Shown here: positions 46,875-57,564 of the stretch, piece after piece
Layout of the letters: each line of letters starts with the position of its first letter
Numbering within the stretch: position 1 is the first letter of the stretch
Assembly (NCBI RefSeq): GCF_019649055.1
Contig: NW_026570247.1
Span: forward strand, 186,001-250,000
Reading direction: 5' to 3'
Length of the DNA: 64,000 nt
Source: Paramacrobiotus metropolitanus
Taxonomy: Eukaryota; Tardigrada; Eutardigrada; Parachela; Macrobiotidae
Program-made: the position numbers and the translations under genes
The notes under the pieces: generated by a model
Told to the model about the DNA's origin: nothing
Seen by the model: the letters and a program-made list of their open reading frames with translations, nothing else
The model's database searches: none

Positions 46875-47827
46875 TGGTTAAAGATCATCAGCAATGTGTA
46901 GGAACTTGCAAGTAGAGCACTGGCTGACGTTTTGATGGATGTTTACACCGTGACCTTTCGCCGAGGACAAGTAGTTTCAGGACATTGTGGCGGACATCGC
47001 CAGTTCATCTGGCCGACAGACGCTTTGAAGGGGGACATTTGGTCGGTAGGACACCATACGGCTCTATATGTCGTCGCGGGCCAGTTCGACACGGAGACGT
47101 TTCGCCGTGAGACGGTTTTGACGAAGAGACATTGCCTCTATCAGACAAAAAATCAGAAAGCATATTAACCATAAGAAGGCATAACATAAGAAAACATAAG
47201 AAAGCTTAACGAAAAAAGCCAATGTCATGAAATCTGGAAAAACAGAGCGCGCCGAAAGAAGCTTGCCGAATTGCCGCCTGATTCCATAATCCCAAGACGA
47301 ATTGTCCGCGACCAGATGCTTTGCGTTAAATGTCACAAAGTTTACATGCCTCAAGGCCGTAAGCTCGAAAGCGAAGTGTCCCAGCGTCTGGATATCCCAC
47401 GGCGCAAGTCGAGCCTCGGATGTAAGTGCGGCAAAATGTCACACTCTCAGTGGAAGGGGGGTTGTGCGTTAGAAGGCCATTTTGACGCCAGAAAGAACAA
47501 CCGCTGCGCAATGTCTGTCCGATCTAACTTTAATAGTCAATAGCCATCAAACAGCCAACAATTGGGAAAGCGGGCAAGCAGTATAGATCACACTCGAAAT
47601 CTAACCAATACAAAAGCAACCGCAATTCCTGCTTCCAAATATAAGCAAATGTTCTCTTATTACCGCTAACGCGAGAAACCCATCGGATTCCTCGAGTAGT
47701 GTATCGCTACCAAAAAAACATAAGAATCGGTAAAAGTTTAGCGCCCAGGCGAGGTTTAGTGGTACTGGTCTTGGCCTGTAACTCATGTGAGAGCGGCTAC
47801 AAAACTATTTGCACGAGCCGCTACTTG
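46875..47827. other. intergenic downstream of gene G
   Basis: No gene is recognised. Repeated GGACATT and GACATTTGG words (46978-47045) resemble those of the small inverted-repeat element at 52197-52446. Confidence 0.3.
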
Positions 47828-50800
47828 TCAAACACGAAATACGTCGTTGATTCCACACACGGCCAATCGGCTCCAGGTGCGCACATCCTCAGTGCGCAGA
47901 TCCACGTCGTTCCATCCCTTTGGCGTGCCGTCGGCGTGGAACCCACTGAATCTGCAATTAACCACAGATCCGAGGTCAACTAACGTTGCAGTTGTAAGAC
48001 TGTCTCTGGTTTAGCCGCATTCAACTTTCCGGTCACGGGCGCCCAACATACGCGACAACTGTGTTTTGACCGTCTGATACCGACCCTATTTTCTGCGACC
48101 CAGCTCTTTCCAGCCTCACACCCAAAGGGGGCAGATCGTCCGTGACCACTAGCTGATCACTGCCAGTGTTGAACGACAGTCATTTGGAACTTTTTCACGC
48201 AAACCCGTGCAGTTTTAGTTTCTCTTTATGATTTTAGAAAAACAATGCACGCCATGTGCTTACTACCGTAGTATCCCAAGCACTGATTGGCGGCGTCATT
48301 GGCTCGTCCGCCCCGGCAAAAGACACGTAATAGTTGATACATATTATGGGCATGCTGGATACTGTAACGCGGGCTGTTATGCCGGCCTTCTAATGGGCTG
48401 CTTGTTGACCGTACCACGATGTTGTGTGGGCTGTTGATGGAAATGTCGGCACTGCCGGGCGTGAGCTTAGCTGTGAAGCGCAGGTGGGTTTACAGTGACA
48501 AAGACGAGCGGGATAGAAACTTAGTAAAATAAACTCAGTTATTAAAAGAAACTCTGATTGGCGGCATTATTGGCACGTTTAGAGTAGGTATATTTGCTGC
48601 GCTTCTTCCGGTATACCTATCGACTCTGTGGTTTAACTTGTGCGGACGGCTCCAGACTACAGTATAATGGTAAACGGCAAACTATGCACAGATTAAAAAT
48701 AAACCATCAAGTTCATGCTGCTTCTCCACTCCCTAAAACACAAGCTGTACAATACATACTGTACTTCGCAACTCACACTGTCAGATAGGCTCGGATCCTG
48801 TCCCATTCAGCCGGATACTGCAGATTGCGCACCCAGCGCGCATGCACGGCCGTGACCTTGGCGTAGACGTCGTCGGTCAGCGGCGGGAAGTGGCTGTCCA
48901 AGGCCCACATGAACCGCTGCGCCATGCTTTCGTGGCCATCGCTGCTGTGCAGCACCAGCTGCGGGATCGTGATACGCAGGGCCTCGCCCGCCAGGACGCC
49001 GACGTGAGCACGGCATTTCAGGCGCGCCATCCACTGCGTTTCGTCGGGGGGCAGAGGAACTAAATCGTCGATGACGTGGGGGGTGGAACAATAGAGCAGC
49101 TCGAAGATGGCATCGCCGAACATTTCATACACGGTCCAGTTGTACAGCAGAACACGCCGACAGCACGCGTCAAACTCGGCCGGCTGCATCGCCACTGCGT
49201 ACCGCAGTCGATCTGGTTCCGCGCCGTAACAGCGATATATCGAATATGGAGCACATGTTGTAACCGTACAGCCTTTGAACATTATGGTCGGTACGGTGAT
49301 TCCCATGGCTACTAACAGGTTTCTCAAACGAGCGGGACTGCTGAACAGCTGCAGCACCGTGATACTTTTGGTCGCTGCGTTGACCGTACGGCTCAGGAGA
49401 GACGCGACTTTACCGTAGTTCAAATCGGGAGACTTTTTGGTGCAAGAGCAGGTTTCAAAGCAGATGCTGATGTGCTCCGTTGCTTGAGGACGGCTGAGCA
49501 GCGCAAGCCATAGCGCACACACTCTGCAACAACAGCCCAATCAACATTATAACCTATACTGCGCAGTAAAACGTTCAAAACACCATGCACGCGGTTAAAA
49601 AATTAGAACTGCAACTTGCGCCCTAGCTCCACTGAATTTTGACAGAATCAGGAATGCAGGTTGTACCGCACATTAATTATCGAAGTTGCACCCTCGGGGT
49701 GAGTACGCTTGAACGCCATGGTGGAGGTCAGCAAAGGCTCATTTCTGGGAACAAATACCATTTCGGAGGGCACAACTTTGACGCAACATTCCCCTCCTGA
49801 AAAAGTCCATCCCCACACGCACTACACGGCAACCGCCTCGTCAGTGAGTCGCCCATGTTAGGGGAAGTTAGGGGAAAGAGAACCACTGGTGTTCTAAGTG
49901 CTACCATTTTTCTAGATTTAAAAGATTCCCCGATTCTGATGTCCTAGCCGGACTTGCTCTAAAAGCACTTCGCCAGTAGATGTCGCTTCTGAAAAGGTCG
50001 CTGCAATTATTTCATCTCGGTAGCAGACTAGCAGGTAGCCCATGAAACTGCTGTGTTTGACATACTCTCAAGTCGGCAAGGAAATTTAACTGGCCCAACA
50101 CAACACACGCTCATTATCAAACTGAGAAAACTCCGCTGCAGCAGGCAAATGATACAACACAGCTTAGAATTGCAAGCATTATTAGACTCTTCAGGTTTAT
50201 TCAAATTATTATGACACGTTTTGTAGCTTGCAAATGCAGCCTATTCGCAGTGCTTAGAGACTAATTCAACCGGCGCAACGGTCAATTTCGATTTTCGCTA
50301 ATGGGTGCGCTACTCACGGGATAATCCCTACAGTACCGTTTAAGCCTCATGCAGGAGTGCAGGTCGTGATGAGCAAAAACTTCGCAGAGCAGGAGAAGCG
50401 GTAGATCACTGATCACAGTGTCCGAAGATTGTATAGCCGCTCGCATATCTAAAAGCAGACAACAATTTGCGCAAAACTGCCAAAAACACTGCTAAAGATT
50501 TTTAAATCAGTGACGAGCACTATTCGCAAACGGTCAAGAAACTAAGCATTATCACAATACCAGTGTTAAAATTTGTTAACAACCCAAAGTATACAGAAAA
50601 ACGATTGCATTTTGCTTGTGAATTTCGAAGCGTAAATACTTTACCAATTGCGCATAGGCGCATCGCGCACTTACTTACATCGAATTTCACCATGCACTTA
50701 CATACAAAGTAGGCAAAACCGCGCCTTTTTGCACAGCTTGCGTGTAAGTATGTACGGGATAAACCTGACCGCGTGCGCACAACAGCCATGACGCACAGAC

Positions 50801-53800
50801 TTCGATAAAAAACTCAAAACTGCGCTGACAACGTGTTTTCAAAGTTCAACCACATCATTGTCATCTTTTCACCGTAAATAGTTCTATAAGTACAACCTTC
50901 ACTTCACTCACTTCACTGTCGAAAAGCACCCAAACAAAGCGCAGAATGAATAATTAAAATAATTAAGATCAAGAAGTAAAGAATAAGAAGTAAAGTTAGA
51001 TTTAAGAACGCTTCTAGGTAGCCAGATCAAAAGCGGGAACCCGCAACATTGCTACACAGTGCAACATAACTTCATGTCAGATTCAATTAGAAAATGCAGA
51101 AAAAAATCCGACCAACTCATAGACTCATACAGCATACCAGTCTACATAAATTTAAATTATTAAATGCTAATAGTTGACTTACCGAACTGTGTACAGGGCT
51201 GTCCAGCAGTATAACTGGCAGTTGAGTGTTAAGTCAAATTCAGTAGAAAACACAAAAGGCAGTACCTACGGCTGGGTAGCCAGCAAGCAGGGTTCCCTGC
51301 GATGCGACGGCAATAAGTGTCAAGAATATTACAAATCACACAGAAAGCCACATGGATTCTAAAACCTTGTGGCCTTTTTTTTAATTCGTAATACTCTTGG
51401 CGATAATCAAGATCAGTGTTAAAAGATGATTAAGACATTCTGATGTGACCAGGGAGAAGGAACGTATCTGAGCCAAGCACCAACATTCGCCACTAATATT
51501 CTGGGATCCCAGAATGCAGGCTTTCCTCCACTAGAACCTAGTAAGTTAAATCTACATCTACTAAAAAAATTATTATAAACACTAATTTTTAACAAGTTTA
51601 GAGCAGAAGCTTCTAAAGAAGGCAAGAAAACTAGTCTTCGCATTGCGATAAATCCGTTGGTAACTTTAAGTATGGGGAAAAAATCACGTGGTTTCGAATT
51701 TTACTATTGGCGGTGGGCAGCCTCGATCTAACTCAACATGCTGACCCACCAATGAAATCGCAGAAACGCGAAGTTTGTAAGTCGCTGGGCGTCGCTTAGA
51801 CCCGTTACAAGGCACGCCTATCTTCGTAACGGTTTTCGTTGACGCCCCCCGACAGACATCGAGCAAAAAGCGACTTACATCGAAGCCCAGCCAATCGGGA
51901 CTTGGTACGCCTATTTCTCGTTTCGATGTAAGTCGCTGCTGCTCGATGTAAGTCCGCGTTTTGACTCTGCGCATCCTTTCTACTAGTACAGTAAATTCAA
52001 AAAGGAAGCAAAGTCGGCTCTTGTACTGTTTTTTATAAATCACTAGGAAGCTGCACTTTTGCGTGCATAGGTAGAGCGGAGCGCAGCGTGATTGGTTGGA
52101 GGTTGCTCGTCATCGGCTATTTTACTTCGTATTTACTTGACGAACCGTTGCATTTTTCCTGGCGTACGAAGGGTGCGTTTAACGCGTGACAGCCCAAGTG
52201 GTCGCGGGACATTGCATCGTGGGACATTTCGCCACACGTTTTTCGTCGCAGCGGCTAATTTGTTTTGCGATAACGCGTTTTGCAGCCGTTTTGTTGTGTG
52301 ACATTTGGCCACGCGACTTTTTGGGATACGAAGAAAAATTATCGACTGATTTGTAGCAACGAACAGTCATAATTATGACTATTTGAAACAAAAGCGAGTT
52401 GCCCATAGACAAAATGTCCGTAAAACCAAATGTCCCGCGACGACCTGTCGCGTAGCCGTTTAACGAGCCATGTACGAGATTTATTTATACATGGCTGTTT
52501 GATGGTCTTCCTTGGTTCACTGAAATGCTGTTGTTTCGTCTTTATGCCGATGGAAGACAAAACGGAAATGTGGCCGGAACCAAGCTTGCGGAATAATGCG
52601 AAAGGTTTTTTAAAACAAATTGGCACTATACGAAGTTTTATCGCATTGGTTCCCCTTAGAGTTTTTTCGTCACGTAATTTTGTCCCACTTATCGTTGGTC
52701 ATGACATTACAAGCTGGTGAAGCTGGGCAGAAACTTTTAATTATTGGCCCCAGGATGGCCAAGGTCAAAAAGAGGAAGGAATAATTAAAGGAAGGAAATT
52801 CCATGGTCAAACAGAGGAAGGAATATGACCTTGGCCTACAGGATAGAGAAGTGATGACGTAATAAGAAGGTTGCAGAATAAGGAAGTGATTGCGTAATAA
52901 GAAAGTTATCTTCCGGCCAAGGTCAAAAAAAGGAAGGAATAATTAAAGGAAGGAAATTTTTTTGGTCAAAAAGAGGAAGGAATATATTTAAAGGAAGGGA
53001 TGTTTTTTTTGACCAAAAAGGAAGAAAATTTCGATGGTAAAAAAAATGAAAAACATTTTCATTGTCAAAAAAAGAAAGAAATTTCGATGGTCAAAAAAAA
53101 ATTTTTTTGCAGTTAATGCGCTAAGAAAATTTTTAAAAAGTTTGGGGAATTAAGTACTTACGCGCTACTGTCCGTTTGATCAAGTAATGCAGAATAAGCG
53201 TTACAGAATGAGCGTTATAATATGCAGAATAAGCGTTACCTGTTAATTTTACGGTAAGATTACGTACGGCGCAAACTGTTCTTATAGAATGTTTTAGAAG
53301 TCTGGCGTTTAAATAATAATGGTGCGGTCTTTCGATTATACTGTTATCAAATTTATGCTGCAAATCCAAAGATTCAGTGTTAAACTTAAACAAACCATAG
53401 TATGTTCACAAAGATAGGTTAACATGCCACAAAATAAGCAACCGCAAAAGAAGTACTTAAGTAAACACAAAATTAGTAAGTGCATCTGACCACAAATTCC
53501 ACAATGTACACTACATATCAGCTGAACAAAATAGGATCAAGGAGATGTTAATTGTTGTCAAACCAACGAAAAATTAACTGCTGTCAAAATTAATAGTTCT
53601 CTCCGAAACTCTACGATAACTTTGAGTTCTTAAAGTGTAAAATGTATTGTCAACTGAGGTGCCGGTGTCCGTTTGTTATAATCACAATGATGGATTCGTA
53701 TGTACAGATACTCAACATCATCATCGTGAGCAGGAGGCTCCATACTTATTATTAGCTGTAGTTGCGTCACATTAATAAGCCAAATTAATTGTTACATTAA

Positions 53801-56151
53801 TTAGTGTCAGAGGCACACGACTGCGCCTGGTGCGTACGGCCCACACTGGACGTACTTGCACCATTGCTTGCCGTTATCGCCTCTCTCGCTGTACGTACGT
53901 GTGCTGCTGCACTGCACTCATATCCGCTGAAGCGGATATACGCAGCGCATACACTGAGCCACACTTGCTCTCTCGTTCCTCTCTCGCAGTACGACTCAGC
54001 GTTCATACGCTCGCGTTGGATAGAGTCCAGTCTGCGCATCATCACACAGCTGATGGCACACAGCACGTGTTTGCCGCCAGTTGCTTCTTTCACGTCTGGA
54101 CAGACGCTCAAGAACCTTCCTGGCACACACTTGCTAGATTTAGCCATCACGGCTTTGTTCTTGCTTTCCTGCTATTACGCAGCATTGTTCCCCTTTATTT
54201 GTCAATAAAGCATCACTCGTGATCTCCTCGTGCTTGTCTGTTACATTAGTCACATTAATTGGTATTTGCGAGAATTTGTCTAGAACCCGACATGACCCAC
54301 GAATTTGCTACCGGAACGTGAGACTACACCATGCCCATGGTGCTTTACTGAAATGAGTGAATGAGGAATAACGCATGCCAGCATAATTATGCAAACTTTC
54401 TTACCCTATCTGCCACTGCTTCTGATATGAGTGCATTCTGTAAAAAAGGCAGGCGCCTTACTCCTACTGATAAGTCACGTATCGTTGCAGGAACACAGAG
54501 TCGCAGACTAAAAAGTTATAACTCCCGCAAAAACGACGCAAAGCATTTGTCTGTTGTGTGTTAACCGTTAACAGTTAACGTGCTGCGGTGTATGTACACT
54601 GTAAATAAGGAATATTAATAGCAGGAAGTATTAAGCAGGATATGATTTTTAAATGGGGCTGCCTCATCGGGCATCAAAGGCGACCGCCACTGCTGTTATT
54701 CTTTCATTAAGAGGCTGATTCAGGCCTCGACGATTCAGCACATCAAAGCAAATAACGTTGTACTGCACTGCAGCACTACCGTAGTTGTTATGTAATTCTA
54801 CTGCATTTGTTGTTGTTGAGTATTCGTTTTTCTGTTATTTGTCAACAAAATATTCCTAGCACCAAAGCACACTAAGAGCACGTTTAATTACTTGTTATCG
54901 CAAAATTAATAGGTTTTGCTGTAACGCTTAATCTGCATTACTTGATCAAACCGACAGTAACGCGTAAGTACTTAATTCCCCAAACTTTTTAAAAATTTTC
55001 TTAGCGCATTAACTGCAAAAAAATTTTTTGTTTTTGACCATCGAAATTTTTTTCCTTTTTTGACCACGAAAATTCCTTCATTTTTTTAAACCATCGCAAT
55101 TTTCTTCCTTTTTGGTCAAAAAACATTCATTCCTTTAAATATTCCTTCCCCTTTTTGACCTTGGCCTATCTTCCACTTCCGGGACAGACAGACAGCCGGA
55201 CAGACAGACATTTTCGTAGTTTTACTGAATTAAAGGACCTTCGCTGCGCTCCCGTCGATTGTACTTTATGGATGTTCTTGCCACCGTCATTGCCCTGCTC
55301 TGGCTTCATTATCACTACTGTACTCTACCGGAGTAGCACTTACCTTCGCCACCGAGCCCGCGACCATGGCCGCAAAGGTCGCCGTAATCAGTGGGCGGCC
55401 GATCGGCCCGAGAGTCCACGTGGGCTTGCAGCAGTGCCGACAGCGCTGCCACCGACTGCTGCTCGGTCTCCACGCCGCCTGCCCGGCTGATGATGATAAA
55501 CGTGCATCCACTGGCTTCAGTGCGAAGATGGAATCGGTCGTAATAAGGACAGCCACCCATATATGCCACATCCTTTCGATACGTTCTACAGCAACGTTGG
55601 ATTATACGCGACTTGTCGGCGCGGTCGCGCAGAACCTCTTGCGCCCTGGCGAACGGAATAAAGTGCTTGCGGAAGATTAAACCGCTACTGCGGTACAGCA
55701 GCGCCGGCTCGTCCCACGCCGACTGCCCGACAATTTGGCATACATCCACCAGTTCCGTCCGAGCAGCGGAAGACCCGCTACTAGCCCCAGGTACATCCGT
55801 TCTAATATAATACATATTAGGTTCGCCCAAAAAAGTGACATTATTGAGTACCACCGCCCGGCGAAAGCGGAGTGGCCCGTCGTCCTCATCACGGAGTGCC
55901 ACCATTACGGGGACGTCTTTCCAATCGCTATACCGAAGAGCCGACAAAGGCCACACCCGTCCCGCATGGATCCAGCTGGCGTGGACCTTTTTGCAGGCAA
56001 AGTGGATGAGAGTATAGTCCCCGACGATATCCTGAATGTGGCCCAGCCAATACGCACCGTCCTCGTTGCGGACCGCCACCGTGTTGTGATAGCTCAACTG
56101 GTTGACATCCACCAGCAGCCGCTCATACGGGGGCATCGGCCAAGAGTTCAT
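47828..56151 (-). CDS. Tudor/Agenet-like + F-box protein, gene G (intact, long first intron)
   Basis: Exons on the minus strand: 56151-55344, 50448-50337, 49523-48777, 47951-47828 (808, 112, 747, 124 nt), in phase throughout, 596 aa. Residues 1-269 carry the N-terminal module (VDVNQLSYHNTVAVRNEDGA, YWLGHIQDIVGD, VMVALRDEDDGPLRFRRA). The F-box is at about 285-325 (LPLLLLCEVFAHHDLHSCMR, then VCALWLALLSRPQATEH). Family-specific blocks follow: FMWALDSHFPPLTDDVYAK and the tail LAVCGINDVFRV. It is closer in sequence to copy A than to C (same 112-nt exon 2, same SFETC/SFESC start of exon 3). Probable SCF ligase adaptor (inference). Intron 1 is about 4.9 kb and stuffed with transposons. The frame is intact, so the gene is probably still used. 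Confidence 0.8.
48300..48530 (+). pseudogene. unrecognised coding relic, partner of the 10.0-kb relic
   Basis: Encodes TTMLCGLLMEMSALPGV and RRWVYSDKDERDRNLVK in one frame, matching the minus-strand relic at 9931-10190. It lies inside intron 3 of gene G on the opposite strand. The shared core is about 48360-48520. A nearby reading LIGGVIGSSAPAKDT (about 48275-48320) could belong to the same ancient exon. Confidence 0.4.
51869..51937. repeat. hairpin with perfect 16-bp arms
   Basis: AGCGACTTACATCGAA (51869-51884) and its exact complement TTCGATGTAAGTCGCT (51922-51937) around a 37-nt loop. A third copy of the core, TCGATGTAAGTC, follows at 51943, and a fourth partial copy, TTTGTAAGTCGCT, lies near 51775. 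It lies in intron 1 of gene G. Confidence 0.7.
52197..52446. mobile_element. small inverted-repeat element (MITE-like)
   Basis: The ends carry GTCGCGGGACATT (left) and AATGTCCCGCGAC (right), each with a second GGACATTT word inside. Length is about 250 bp with no coding content. No clear target-site duplication was seen. Confidence 0.4.
52757..52836. repeat. 80-bp inverted-repeat unit with GGCCAAGGTCA ends
   Basis: Starts GGCCAAGGTCA and ends TGACCTTGGCC, with GGAAGGAA words between. It resembles the terminus of the long inverted-repeat element that follows and may be a deletion derivative of it. Confidence 0.45.
52915..55166. mobile_element. foldback-like DNA element with long inverted repeats
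   Basis: The left arm (52915 to about 53205) and right arm (about 54925 to 55166) are inverted copies of roughly 240-290 bp. They begin GGCCAAGGTCAAAAA and share TTGCAGTTAATGCGCTAAGA and GGGGAATTAAGTACTTACGC. The arms contain short tandem GGTCAAAAA/GGAAGGAA words, typical of Foldback elements. The interior has no transposase and is interrupted by a solo LTR. It lies in intron 1 of gene G. Confidence 0.65.
53805..54245 (+). mobile_element. solo LTR nested in the foldback-like element (fossil)
   Basis: A 441-bp copy of the LTR at 3558-3994, starting TGTCAG and ending TGTTACA, with AATAAA near the end. It is flanked by the 4-bp duplication TTAG (53801-53804 and 54246-54249). No interior remains, so it formed by LTR-LTR recombination. 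It inserted after the surrounding element. Confidence 0.8.
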
Positions 56152-56254
56152 AGTGATCTAAGCAGCAACCGAAGGTGATTAGCAACAGCTTCCACTGAGT
56201 ACGGCAAACTGGCAATTACTGCAGATTCTTTGTAGTTGTAGTTTGTAGTACTTC

Positions 56255-56961
56255 CCAGGGCACATTTTCCGGGTCCAAATTCAGAAAAATCTGATCTTTG
56301 GCAGAAACATAGTATACCATCGTAGCATATTTAAAAAAATAATTTCAGCTGCTGACACTCAAAGGGCGTGGCCAAACATAATTATTAATTAAGTAATAGC
56401 ACATACTATTGCACTGCACTAGTCTAGTACTCTAACAGCTGTTTGTATCAGTGTAATAATAATAAATCAGAAAATTCTCATCTTTTGCCGAATGACAGTG
56501 TACGACTATAGCACGTTTAAAAAATAATGAACTCTAATATTTACCACAAGTTTCGGGAGCACCTGCACACAGTGAGGAAAAGCAAAATCCAGATTAAATA
56601 CAGTGGCAATATGTGGTACATACTGTTGCACTACCGCAAAGAATCGCAGCTACAAAACGGTTTTTCTACTCTGTCGTCTTAGAGTTTGCACATTAAATTT
56701 TTCATTAATCAGAATGTGGCAAAAGTACGTTTCTGCAAGAGGTGAAATTTTCCTGATATGCTGTCATTTTATAAAAGCCTGTGCGGGTATAACGCTAGTG
56801 CAAAATAATAACATGCAGTATTACTTACTTATTAATTTTGTTTGGCCACGCCCTTTGAGTGTCAGCAGCTGAAATTATTTTTTTAATATACTACGATGGT
56901 ATACTATGTTTATGCCAAAGATCAGATTTTTCTGAATTTGGACCCGGAAAATGTGCCCTGG
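56255..56961. mobile_element. MITE with ~140-bp terminal inverted repeats
   Basis: The left end CCAGGGCACATTTTCCGGGT and the right end are near-perfect inverted copies for about 140 bp, including CAGCTGCTGACACTCAAAGG. A third, degraded copy of the arm lies inside (about 56465-56530). Length 707 bp, no transposase. Target-site duplication unclear. It lies 104 bp upstream of gene G's start codon, so it may affect that promoter. Confidence 0.75.
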
Positions 56962-57487
56962 TTAGTAGCAGTGAGAACAATACAAGAAAAACGCACGCTG
57001 CGTGCATTGCCAGACGGGAGCGAGAGTAACAAAAATAACTAAGTGTAATTTCCGTTACCGTCCTCGTCCGCCTCACAAGTTGTACGACAAAATAGGCTCA
57101 CGGATAGTACGCAATATACAGTCAAATGCCAACGCATGTTGGTTTATGAAGGTTTTTCTCTTGTAATGTTGGCTTATGAATTTGGTGGACAACTTCTGTC
57201 TAGGCCCGCTGACACTGTGAGACGTTTTGCGGGAAGCAGTAAGTCTCCAGTTAGACTCTAACATTTGTTTGAGTGGACGTCTCGGCCTCCTATTCTCCCG
57301 TCCGATTTATCTGTACGTGAAGGGGCGGAGTTAGTTCGTGACAAAAAAGTACGAAAATAAAGTACTTGTAGGACGTGTAAAACATATATGCATTTCCTGC
57401 CATAAGGGAATTTAACTCCTTTGGGTGGGTGAGCAGAGATGCGGCTCACGTAAAGCGACAAAATCTTTCAAAGGATTTCAGCGTATT
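56962..57487. other. intergenic, nothing recognised
   Basis: No supported gene or repeat between the MITE and the tRNA-like unit. Confidence 0.35.
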
Positions 57488-57559
57488 GCGCCGTGGTGCA
57501 GTGGTACTGCCTACGCGGATCTAACGACGTAGCCGGGGTTCGATTCCCCCATCGGCGCC
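57488..57559 (+). tRNA. tRNA-like Pol III unit, non-canonical anticodon arm
   Basis: 72 nt with box A (TGGTGCAGTGGT) and a perfect box B (GGTTCGATTCC). It has a 6-bp acceptor stem GCGCCG/CGGCGC, a D stem GCAG/CTGC, an anticodon stem CTACG/CGTAG and a GGGG/CCCC T stem. The anticodon loop comes out at 12 nt (or 7 nt with a bulge), without a clear T33-anticodon arrangement, so the amino acid cannot be assigned. It could be a functional but odd tRNA, a pseudo-tRNA or the head of a tRNA-derived SINE. Confidence 0.5.
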
Positions 57560-57564
57560 TTTTT
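57560..57564 (+). terminator. Pol III terminator (T5)
   Basis: Five T residues directly follow the tRNA-like unit, as RNA polymerase III termination requires. Confidence 0.5.

Noticed and set aside
51174-51362. Small frame with two Cys and a Trp, at first sight zinc-finger-like
   Set aside because: There are not enough spaced Cys/His for a finger, no homolog was recognised, and it lies in a transposon-filled intron.
52915-55166. Long inverted repeats taken as a Polinton/Maverick
   Set aside because: The element is only about 2.3 kb including a later LTR, has no polymerase, integrase or capsid-type gene, and has short tandem words in its arms as Foldback elements do.
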